The position numbers and the translations under genes are program-made. Below, piece after piece: positions 5,666 to 11,938 of a stretch of DNA of 11,938 nt. The DNA comes from Methylohalomonas sp964522485. Its GTDB lineage: Bacteria; Pseudomonadota; Gammaproteobacteria; Methylohalomonadales; Methylohalomonadaceae. Each line of letters begins with the position of its first letter. Position 1 is the first letter of the stretch. The notes beneath the pieces were generated by a model that saw only the letters and a list, made by a program, of their open reading frames with translations, did no database searches and had not been told where the DNA came from. Location: assembly GCA_964522485.1 (NCBI GenBank), contig CAZFUS010000080.1, positions 1-11,938 of the forward strand, read 5' to 3'.

Positions 5666-7312
5666 TCAGTGCGCGAAGTAGAAGTCGCCGTTTACCATGG
5701 CGGCACTGCCACTGATATGCACCTGCTGTGCCATCTGGTCGCCCAGCGGTTCCACCCTGGCATGATAACGCCCGTGACGGGTACTGGCGACCACCTCCGG
5801 TGGTGTTCTATTCAGATACTGACGCTCGCCCTCAGAGCTCAATCGCCGGCGGTAGCCCCGGGCGGTTAATCGCGCATTATACGGTCCGAACCGGTGATGG
5901 TAGATATCATCAGCCTCGGCGGGACGGACATCGGATGCCGGCACTTTTTGAGCGCCAAATGCCATCGTCACAACCACACCAATCAGGGTGTCATTATGCT
6001 GCAGATCCGGGGAGACAAAGGTATTCAAATTGATACCTTGATATAAATTCCTCTGGTAATTGGCATTGATAAAGCGGCTGTTCCGACCCACTCGCCTGTC
6101 GACATCGACATAGCTCAGCGAGAGTGAACTGTCATCCAGCAACTGCATGCCGAAACCCGCCAGCAGTCTGTGCCCGGGAACGGGCTCTTCGGCACTCAGA
6201 CCAACCTGACGGAAATCCCCTGTTGCCGCGGTGTACCTGAATTCATAGTCAAAGCGCCCGGTCTGATGACTGACTCCAATATTCGTCAGAGCACCTATAC
6301 CCGCCGCGGCGGCATGACTGCCGACGATCGAGCCGCTCACCCGGTCCAGCCATGGCACTGATGCCATGACACCGTTGAGACCGAACGTCTGCTGGGTATG
6401 CAAAACCTCGGCACGGGCCTCCCCTGTCAGCCAGTCTGTCAATCCAAGCCTGTGCGTACCGCTGACAAAGGCATGACCGTAATCATTGCTCTCAAGCAGA
6501 GGATGCTCACGGAGAAAGCCTGCCTGATAGGTATAATCATGCAGACCATTCTGTAACAGGCCTCCATTGGGATTAAACAGCTCACCGGTACCGGCAGTGC
6601 GGCTCAGTACCGCCTGCTTCATACGCTGAAGCGGATCACTGTTGGCCATTGGCATCCCGCCATGCACGGAAAAAGGCATCTGTGACTGTCTGTCTGCACC
6701 GGCAGACATCGTATCAGCATAGCGCTGAATGGAAGTCGGTATGACGCCATCGTTTTCGAACGCAGGCCATGGCAGTGACAGAAAATCGGTCTGGCCTGCA
6801 AAATCGGAACCCCACTGCAAACCGCCAAAGTGAACACGGCGGCCCCAGGCGCCGGTGCGTGACACACTATCTCCCACTACAAGACTTTTGTCTGTCTGCG
6901 CCCAATCATAGCGCCAGGTAGTATTCTGGCGCGTGAGACGATCACGGCCATCCAGACCCTGCGCTCGAAATGTCGTCGTGGCGACACCCCAGTGATTGAA
7001 CACACCGAGTTTGATCTGACCACTGCCGGCCATTTCACTGGCTTGCTGTCGGTACTGAAGATCATAATTCAGGATACCTCCTGCTACTGTTGCCTGTGAA
7101 TGATCGACAGCCTCCGGCTGAATGACAGCAGACGACGACTGATCGGCTGTGCTTTTGTTGTTCCCTGTCAGACTCTGATGCGAAGTACCGAGTCCCGGCG
7201 GATACGCCGGGTCCACGACATTGACCGCATAGGCCGGGTAGACACCCAGCAAGACAAGCAGAATGACAAGCGTGGCTTGAACACGGTCAACGTGATTTCG
7301 ATATGGTCGCAT
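5666..7312 (-). CDS. Barrel-only usher paralogue (truncated outer-membrane usher)
   Basis: This 548-residue product is homologous to the full usher at 8310-10634. Residues 1-29 are a good signal peptide ending AYA. About 50 residues rich in Ser, Thr, Gln and Asn (30-78) replace the roughly 110-residue N-terminal chaperone-binding domain. From 79 (GGILNYDLQY) to the end it runs collinear with usher residues 137-601, the transmembrane barrel (470 versus 465 residues). The segment GLHDYTYQAGF...LTGEA (256-299) matches at 34 of 44 residues. The plug core (about 201-252) keeps the length but not the sequence. The product stops at NGDFYFAH, at the last barrel strands, with no C-terminal domains. 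I placed the start at ATG 7312 for its basic n-region; ATG 7327 or a start up to 7411 is possible. There is no internal stop or frameshift. It could be a repurposed porin or a partly decayed usher. Confidence 0.75.
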   Translation of the reverse strand: MRPYRNHVDRVQATLVILLVLLGVYPAYAVNVVDPAYPPGLGTSHQSLTGNNKSTADQSSSAVIQPEAVDHSQATVAGGILNYDLQYRQQASEMAGSGQIKLGVFNHWGVATTTFRAQGLDGRDRLTRQNTTWRYDWAQTDKSLVVGDSVSRTGAWGRRVHFGGLQWGSDFAGQTDFLSLPWPAFENDGVIPTSIQRYADTMSAGADRQSQMPFSVHGGMPMANSDPLQRMKQAVLSRTAGTGELFNPNGGLLQNGLHDYTYQAGFLREHPLLESNDYGHAFVSGTHRLGLTDWLTGEARAEVLHTQQTFGLNGVMASVPWLDRVSGSIVGSHAAAAGIGALTNIGVSHQTGRFDYEFRYTAATGDFRQVGLSAEEPVPGHRLLAGFGMQLLDDSSLSLSYVDVDRRVGRNSRFINANYQRNLYQGINLNTFVSPDLQHNDTLIGVVVTMAFGAQKVPASDVRPAEADDIYHHRFGPYNARLTARGYRRRLSSEGERQYLNRTPPEVVASTRHGRYHARVEPLGDQMAQQVHISGSAAMVNGDFYFAH

Positions 7313-7480
7313 GGCCCCGTTCAACATCCTGCACCCAGCCTGGAGTCTTTGACGATCTAGCCTTACAGGACAATCAGCGCCTGGCGCCGTGCCGCCCCAG
7401 CTGTCAGGCAAAAATACAAGTCAACAGATATCCGGATTCTTTACCCCGGCAAGCGCTGTGCCTGCAGAATCCAGCCCCAG

Positions 7481-7550
7481 TACAATTTAATGAATATACA
7501 TGAAGTATTATTTTCAACTATCTGAAATTATGGTAATAATCGTTAATACT
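7481..7550. promoter_or_regulatory. Very AT-rich island between the tip-pilin and truncated-usher genes
   Basis: By hand count 14 of these 70 bases are G or C (20%), in a window that is otherwise GC-rich. It contains several -10-like hexamers on the minus strand (TATATT, TAAATT) and TTGAAA, but no pair with correct spacing. It lies 170-240 bases upstream of the truncated-usher start, so it is a candidate promoter or nucleoid-protein (H-NS-like silencer) site. The rest of the 7313-7812 gap shows no recognisable gene. Confidence 0.35.
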
Positions 7551-7629
7551 GTAGCAGCATTTTCGCGCTTGTCGAGAGCCAGGGCTGCAGAATCGATCAC
7601 ATTTCGGGGAAAGAGCTGATGGTCCGGCA

Positions 7630-7646
7630 TCGGCGGAAACCGCCGA
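7630..7646. repeat. Short GC hairpin in the 500-base gap
   Basis: TCGGCGG (7630-7636) and CCGCCGA (7640-7646) pair perfectly around AAA. No T-run follows on either strand, so it is not a clear terminator, although it lies between the end of the four-gene pilus unit and the truncated usher. Confidence 0.35.
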
Positions 7647-7802
7647 GGGCTGGCGGCATGGCATTTATGATGGTGTTGTCGCGGCGAGGCCTGGGCGTCA
7701 ACTGCCAAGAGCGGCAAGCCGTTTCGGGCTTCCAGCCAAGGCACTGCAGATAGGTCATTCCAACAGCAGTAAAGCTTACCGCGACATCAGCAAGGGATGC
7801 AG

Positions 7803-7812
7803 AGTCCGGACT
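7803..7812. repeat. Palindrome after the second pilin gene
   Basis: AGTCCGGACT is a perfect 10-base palindrome abutting the stop codon of the second pilin gene. It could be a weak mRNA 3' structure or an unrelated site. Confidence 0.3.
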
Positions 7813-8313
7813 TCAAAATATCACCGTCACGTTAATAGTGTCCGTGTAACTGCCGCCGGCGACGTTCTGGCCGCCGAATATGCGCCCATAAATCGTATGA
7901 TCGTTGTCCCGCGTCACGCTTGAGAGATTGAGCACGGGAAACGAAACATTCCCACCTTGAGCTGAAGAACCGCCCGTCCCGTCGCCCCAGATCAGGGTTC
8001 GGGCGGCATTGCGGTAAAGGTTGTAATTCAGCATAGCGGCGCCGGATCCCAGCTGTCTGGACGAATAGCCGCCGCTGTTCCCCGGGTTGAGTTGAACGCT
8101 GTAGCTGATGCCCGGCGTGAGATCGAGCAAACCTGTCCGGGTGCAGGAAACGTTCACGTTGCCCGTCGTGTCCACATCGGCACCGGCCAGCGGATTGTAG
8201 ACACCGAATGCGACACCTGTGGCCGTAACATCACAGCTAATCGCTGCCGAAGACTGGGCTGACCATAACAACCCCAGGCTCAGCAACAGAGTTGCACATA
8301 ACCCTCTGTTCAT
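7813..8313 (-). CDS. Spore coat U-domain pilus subunit, probable tip subunit
   Basis: This 166-residue secreted protein has a signal peptide (MNRGLCATLL...SSA, about 23 residues) and one spore-coat-protein-U domain. It shows the family signs: a Cys at 27, CDVTATGVAFGVYNPLAG, a second Cys in VNVSC, YNLYRN, and a C-terminal strand YTDTINVTVIF nearly identical to that of the other subunit. The mature chain begins only 3-4 residues before the first Cys, so it lacks the N-terminal donor-strand extension that the other pilin has. Such a subunit can receive a donor strand but not give one, which fits the distal tip; archaic tip adhesins such as CsuE are normally two-domain and longer. The ATG at 8313 overlaps the usher TGA (ATGA) and has GGGAGA upstream, so it is translationally coupled to the usher. 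Confidence 0.9.
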   Translation of the reverse strand: MNRGLCATLLLSLGLLWSAQSSAAISCDVTATGVAFGVYNPLAGADVDTTGNVNVSCTRTGLLDLTPGISYSVQLNPGNSGGYSSRQLGSGAAMLNYNLYRNAARTLIWGDGTGGSSAQGGNVSFPVLNLSSVTRDNDHTIYGRIFGGQNVAGGSYTDTINVTVIF

Positions 8314-10634
8314 GGATTCATCTCCCTCTCCCGACAGACAACAGGACCCACCTGTGGCAGCGGCCCGGGATCTTCGGGTAATGTCACTTCGAAGGTACAA
8401 CGCCGACTGTTCCAGCGTGCCTCCAGACGGTTTTCACGCTTCAGGCCTGTGACCCAGGCCTCGCCGCGACGGGCGACGGGGAAATGTTCGTCGCTGCCGA
8501 TCACATTGACTGTGGAACCCGGCGGCAGCGGCTCGCCGTTCTCCTGCAGGATTTCTATCAATGCGCCGTTGGCGGAACGCACCTCGAATGACACCAGTGC
8601 ACCCTGACGGAACCCGGGGATGGCCGTTGAAGTCAAGTCTTCTATCTGAGCATCCAGCGGCAGATCTTCCTGCTCGATGCGGATCTGGTTTTGATCGAAG
8701 GACCGCATATCGGGAAGAAGGGCGGCACCGTTCTTATTGGTCCGGGCGATCTCCTGGTTTTCATGATAGATCCGCACGCCTTCGTAATCGCCGACCTGGA
8801 CCACGCCAAAGCTGTCATCCACCCGACGCGACAGAAATACATTCCCGCCCAGAACCGCACCGCCGCCGCTGGCACCGAGCCGGTAGCCCATGTCACTGCC
8901 GAACCGCGCCGCCTCGGCCCGGTAAATGCCGTAATCAGTACTCGCCGTCACCTCGGCCTGACGCCGGTCCGGCGTGCCATGCCCTTCTTCGGCCAGTAAG
9001 CGATATCCGAGGCCGGTACCGCGCGGCAGGTTGCGCTGGATCTGGATCTGATTGCTGTGACTGTTTTCCTCGCGCACGTGACTGACGCTGGCGCTGGTGT
9101 GGCTGCCGAGCGCGACGCTCACGGTCAGGCCGATAAAGGTATCACTGCGTTCCAGGTCATGAGAGACGAAAGCATTAAAAAACATACTCCTGAACAGCCC
9201 CATATTGTAGTTGACATTGAGAAAGCTGGTGTCGTCACGGACACGCTGATCCACCTTCACATAGCTCAGAGATATCGAACTGTTACCGATAAGACGCATG
9301 CCGAACCGGGCCAGGCTCGTCTGTTTGGGTGCGGGCTCTCCTGGCAACAATCCGAGCTGGCGAAAATCCGCCGTCGTCCAGGTCGTCTGCAAACCGTAGT
9401 CAAAACGTCTCCCCTGCCGGTCGACCCCGATGCCGGCCAGCGCGCCCTCGCCCGCATCGCCGGTGCTGCCGGCCACAGAGCCGGACAGAACGCCCAGCCA
9501 GGGCGTGGTCAGCACGACCGCGTTGACGCCGGCGGTCTGCTGGTCGCGCAGGACCTCGGCGCGCGCCTCGCCGGTGAACCAGTCGGTCAGACCCAGCCGA
9601 TGGGTACCGGTAATAAACCCGCGGCCGTAATCGTTGCTTTCCAGAGAAAAGTTCTCGCGGATGAAACCGGCTTCGTAAGTATAATCATGCAGACCGTCCT
9701 TCAGCAGATTCTGATCGACATAGAACGGCTGGCTGATCACCTGCTCGCGCCCGAGCACGTCACGTACAACCAGTTGCAATTCGTTGGTACCGGTGACGAC
9801 CGGGATGTCGCGTACCGAGAACGGTCCGGGCTGGACCTGTTCCTGCACCCGGCGCAGATCATTGGCGTAGAGTTCGACCGAGGCCGGCACCGCGGTCTCG
9901 CCGGCAAACTGCGGCAACGGGAAAGTGATGAAATCGGGCTGCGTGCCGAAGTTGGTACCCCACTGGATGCCGCCGAACTGCACCGTTCGTCCCCACGCAC
10001 CCGGCCGTGAGAAGGTATCGCCCAGACTGAGCGTGCGGAGCTCCGCCGGCCAGTCATAGCGCCAAGTGCTGTTGAGCCGCACTATCTCTGCCTCAACATC
10101 CAGTCCTCTGGCCAGAAATGTCGTCGTGCCGATACCCCAGCGATTGAACGCACCGAGTTCGAAGACACCGCTGGCAATATCCTGACTTTCTATGGATTCA
10201 TACAGTACATCATAATTAAAGAAGCCGCCCGGTGGGCCAGCCTGCGGCGTGTGAAAGGTATCCGGTCGGGCATCGATGACCTGACGAGTGAAAGTGGAGG
10301 TTGCGGCCTCGACGATCAGTGTCTGACTGGCTTCGTCGATCGAATACTCGAGTTCCGGCAGGTCATCCAGGGCATAATAGGCCTGTTCCTGATACTGAAC
10401 GGCACTGAGGTTCTCCGGGATGATCAGGCCCCAGGCCGCTAATGTGTCACGATCGACAAGCAGTTTGCCGGCCTCGCTCTGCAGCATGATCACTGCCTGC
10501 TCAAACTCGATCCCGTTGACGCGGGCGGCCAGCAGCCGTTCGGTGAGAGCGGCTGCAGTAGCCACCTCGGCTGTAGTAGCTGCAGGATTGGCGGCGGAAA
10601 CCGTTGCGGTGCCCAATGCAGCCAACAGCAGCAT
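8310..10634 (-). CDS. Outer-membrane usher of an archaic (Csu-like) chaperone-usher pilus
   Basis: The usher forms the outer-membrane pore that receives chaperone-subunit complexes and polymerises the pilus. The 774-residue product has an N-terminal periplasmic domain (about 30-125, ARVNGIEFEQA...AAWGL) and a beta-barrel (about 138-605). The plug lies inside the barrel (about 250-312, VPASVELYAND... to FYVDQNLL). The C-terminal plug-and-anchor domains (about 606-770) include VRIYHENQEIARTNKNG and a Cys pair (746, 767). I chose ATG 10634 because GGAG lies 8 bases upstream and the chaperone stop is 19 bases away. The resulting signal peptide (MLLLAALGTATVSA) lacks a basic n-region, and the frame extends upstream to 10748 inside the chaperone gene, so the start is uncertain. 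Its stop overlaps the next ATG. Confidence 0.94.
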   Translation of the reverse strand: MLLLAALGTATVSAANPAATTAEVATAAALTERLLAARVNGIEFEQAVIMLQSEAGKLLVDRDTLAAWGLIIPENLSAVQYQEQAYYALDDLPELEYSIDEASQTLIVEAATSTFTRQVIDARPDTFHTPQAGPPGGFFNYDVLYESIESQDIASGVFELGAFNRWGIGTTTFLARGLDVEAEIVRLNSTWRYDWPAELRTLSLGDTFSRPGAWGRTVQFGGIQWGTNFGTQPDFITFPLPQFAGETAVPASVELYANDLRRVQEQVQPGPFSVRDIPVVTGTNELQLVVRDVLGREQVISQPFYVDQNLLKDGLHDYTYEAGFIRENFSLESNDYGRGFITGTHRLGLTDWFTGEARAEVLRDQQTAGVNAVVLTTPWLGVLSGSVAGSTGDAGEGALAGIGVDRQGRRFDYGLQTTWTTADFRQLGLLPGEPAPKQTSLARFGMRLIGNSSISLSYVKVDQRVRDDTSFLNVNYNMGLFRSMFFNAFVSHDLERSDTFIGLTVSVALGSHTSASVSHVREENSHSNQIQIQRNLPRGTGLGYRLLAEEGHGTPDRRQAEVTASTDYGIYRAEAARFGSDMGYRLGASGGGAVLGGNVFLSRRVDDSFGVVQVGDYEGVRIYHENQEIARTNKNGAALLPDMRSFDQNQIRIEQEDLPLDAQIEDLTSTAIPGFRQGALVSFEVRSANGALIEILQENGEPLPPGSTVNVIGSDEHFPVARRGEAWVTGLKRENRLEARWNSRRCTFEVTLPEDPGPLPQVGPVVCREREMNP

Positions 10635-10653
10635 GGTGCAGACTCCGAAACCC

Positions 10654-11400
10654 TCACGACTTATCCGCTTTGATCTCGGCTTCCAGCTCACCGGCTTTCG
10701 TCCAGGCTTTAATGCGGTAAGGCGGGGCCGCCGCCGGCGGCAGATCAAGCACCCAGTAACGCCGGCTGCCGGGCAACAAATAAGTCAGATCCTCGTTCTG
10801 GACCAGTGCTTCTCCATCCGGTCCCAGCAATGACAGCCGCAGAACCTGGACATGGACGTTACCGTGGTTGACGGCTTCGATCCGCAGCTTGTCGTCATCC
10901 AGACGCCGGGCCCGCCATTCGACCTCGCGTGTTATTCGGCTATCCGGTGAAACGAACACCGGGATGCCGATACGCAGCGTCACCTGGATACCGGTCGGCG
11001 CCGGGGTTGGCTGTTCAGCGCCGGCGGGAATCGCCGGGGCCTGCTCGAGAAATACGCGGAATGACTGTTCGGTGTCACTCGCCATCGGACGGCGCACTCC
11101 AACCCGTACTACTTGTTCCTTGCCCGGGGCCACGGTAAACACCGGCGGCGTGACGATCAGCGCGTCCGTTTCAGTATAACGGTCCTCGCCGTCTTCAACC
11201 GCCCACTCCCGTACGGCGGCCTGCATGACCACGGGTTGATCACCGCGGTTGCTCAGATGCAGCGCGGCGATCGACCGGCTACTGTCAAGCGTGATGCGGA
11301 CCGGATTGATCGAGAGGTTCGCGGCCTGGCCGAGACCGCAGGCCAAGAAAAGCGCGAGACCGGCAATCAGCCGGTCCCGGATGGTAACGCTGATCGGCAT
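10654..11400 (-). CDS. Periplasmic pilus chaperone (PapD-like, archaic type)
   Basis: The chaperone caps pilin subunits in the periplasm by donating its G1 strand and delivers them to the usher. The 248-residue product has a signal peptide of about 26 residues ending GQA. An immunoglobulin-like PapD N-domain follows, with NLSINPVRITLD and VTPPVFTVAPGKEQVVRVGVR (the conserved proline-rich F1 region). The subunit-binding G1 strand with its alternating hydrophobics is IQVTLRIGIPVFVSP, and a C-terminal domain ends the protein. I placed the start at ATG 11400, which gives a normal signal peptide. A TTG at 11412 overlapping the upstream stop would add four residues, and neither has a strong ribosome binding site. 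It lies 8 bases after the pilin stop and 19 before the usher start, as expected in a Csu-type operon. Confidence 0.93.
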   Translation of the reverse strand: MPISVTIRDRLIAGLALFLACGLGQAANLSINPVRITLDSSRSIAALHLSNRGDQPVVMQAAVREWAVEDGEDRYTETDALIVTPPVFTVAPGKEQVVRVGVRRPMASDTEQSFRVFLEQAPAIPAGAEQPTPAPTGIQVTLRIGIPVFVSPDSRITREVEWRARRLDDDKLRIEAVNHGNVHVQVLRLSLLGPDGEALVQNEDLTYLLPGSRRYWVLDLPPAAAPPYRIKAWTKAGELEAEIKADKS

Positions 11401-11408
11401 GAACCCGA

Positions 11409-11912
11409 TCAAAACTCGATTGTTACATTAATGGTGTCACTATAACTGTCTGCGGGAACTTCCTGGCCGGCCGGTATCCGGCCGTAAACGATATGTGGAA
11501 CATCCAGCCCGGTACCGGTACCTGCGACAGGATTGGCTCCAGCCAGGTCAGTCCAGACAATACTCCGAGACGTATCCGAATACAGCTCATAGTCCAGAAA
11601 ATCGCCGCCACCACCGGTCATGGCGCGGGTGGTTGTGCCAGGCGTGCCACTACCGGCATCCAGGCCAATCTCGTAGCTCGTCCCCAGTGTGCAGGTCGCA
11701 GTTACCGTTGATGTAGCATCGGTATCCACGCCGGCAATGGGTTGATAGGCGCCGAAATCCAGATTGCTGGCCGTTACGCTACAGGCATCGCTAACCGTAG
11801 CAGATACAGTGAAGGTCGTGGTATCGGTGCCAGCCCAGGTAGCACCGGCTACGGCCAGGCCGGCGATCACCGCACCTACCAGCGTGGAATGACGCAGTTG
11901 CTTCGTCTTCAT
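11409..11912 (-). CDS. Spore coat U-domain pilin, probable major shaft subunit
   Basis: This 167-residue pilin is related to CsuA/B. It has a signal peptide (MKTKQLRHST...TWA, 27 residues) and one spore-coat-protein-U domain: Cys44 in DACSVTASNLDFGAYQPIAG, a second Cys in VTATC, and the closing strand YSDTINVTIEF. Between the cleavage site and Cys44 lie about 16 residues with alternating Thr/hydrophobic pattern (TTTFTVSATV). I read these as the donor strand that completes the preceding subunit, so it can polymerise. The ATG at 11912 has AGGGGA 7 bases upstream. It is the first gene of the pilus unit inside the window; the promoter, and perhaps further pilin genes, would lie beyond 11938. Its position and strong ribosome binding site suit an abundant subunit. 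Confidence 0.93.
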   Translation of the reverse strand: MKTKQLRHSTLVGAVIAGLAVAGATWAGTDTTTFTVSATVSDACSVTASNLDFGAYQPIAGVDTDATSTVTATCTLGTSYEIGLDAGSGTPGTTTRAMTGGGGDFLDYELYSDTSRSIVWTDLAGANPVAGTGTGLDVPHIVYGRIPAGQEVPADSYSDTINVTIEF

Positions 11913-11917
11913 TTTTA

Positions 11918-11928
11918 AATCCCCTGTT
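11918..11928 (-). promoter_or_regulatory. Strong ribosome binding site of the major pilin
   Basis: Read on the minus strand, CAGGGGATTTA holds an AGGGGA core ending 7 bases before the pilin ATG. It is the best Shine-Dalgarno match in the pilus locus and fixes the start codon. The bases beyond it to the window end are AT-rich and could belong to a leader or promoter that continues outside. Confidence 0.55.
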
Positions 11929-11938
11929 TAAATAAAAA

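Noticed and set aside
6555..6711. Compensated frameshift as the cause of the altered plug segment
   Set aside because: The other two minus-strand frames of the segment contain stop codons and do not restore plug-like sequence, so a simple frameshift pair is not supported.
6619..6867. 82-codon open frame within the truncated usher in another frame
   Set aside because: It has no similarity to usher or any other protein and overlaps conserved barrel codons.
7514..7744. 76-codon minus-strand open frame in the gap after the second pilin
   Set aside because: No signal peptide, motif, ribosome binding site or family similarity; part of it runs through the AT-rich island. I could not support it as a gene.
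9057..10010. Long open frame of 317 codons on the plus strand, antisense to the usher
   Set aside because: It lies wholly inside the well-supported usher gene, shows no family motif, and is a usual by-product of GC-rich coding DNA.

Overview
The window looks like a gammaproteobacterial chromosome: moderately GC-rich DNA carrying the rpsP-rimM-trmD ribosome/tRNA-modification cluster, and ygfA (5-formyltetrahydrofolate cyclo-ligase) preceded by what I read as a 6S RNA gene, a linkage typical of that class. I cannot name the genus.

Layout. (1) About 1-1747, minus strand: housekeeping operon rpsP -> rimM -> trmD; rplS would normally follow but must lie beyond base 1. (2) 1748-2539, plus strand: a probable 6S RNA fills the whole rpsP-ygfA gap, then ygfA. 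(3) 2551-5554, minus strand: a flavodoxin-reductase-like FAD/NAD(P)H protein, thioredoxin 2 (trxC), a bile acid:sodium symporter (BASS) family carrier and a putative lipoprotein whose start codon overlaps the carrier's stop. (4) 5666-11912, minus strand: an archaic (Csu-like, spore-coat-U) chaperone-usher pilus locus. Transcribed from right to left it encodes a spore-coat-U pilin, a PapD-like chaperone, a full-length usher and a second spore-coat-U subunit. After a ~500-base gap comes a second usher-derived gene.

How the pilus genes fit together: the first subunit has a donor-strand-type N-terminal extension and is probably the shaft pilin. The chaperone delivers subunits to the usher. The last subunit lacks the N-terminal extension, so it can only sit at the distal tip. 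The four genes are nearly contiguous (stop/start overlap or gaps below 20 bases).

Most interesting: the gene at 5666-7312 is a paralogue of the neighbouring usher that keeps a signal peptide and almost all of the beta-barrel. It has lost the N-terminal chaperone-binding domain and the C-terminal domains, and the core of its plug domain is unrecognisable. The barrel is open over its whole length and more conserved at the protein level than at the DNA level, so it does not look like simple decay. It may be a repurposed outer-membrane barrel or pore. The second notable point is a probable 6S RNA whose gene overlaps the 5' leader and promoter region of divergent rpsP.

No tRNA, rRNA, CRISPR array, insertion sequence or phage gene was seen.
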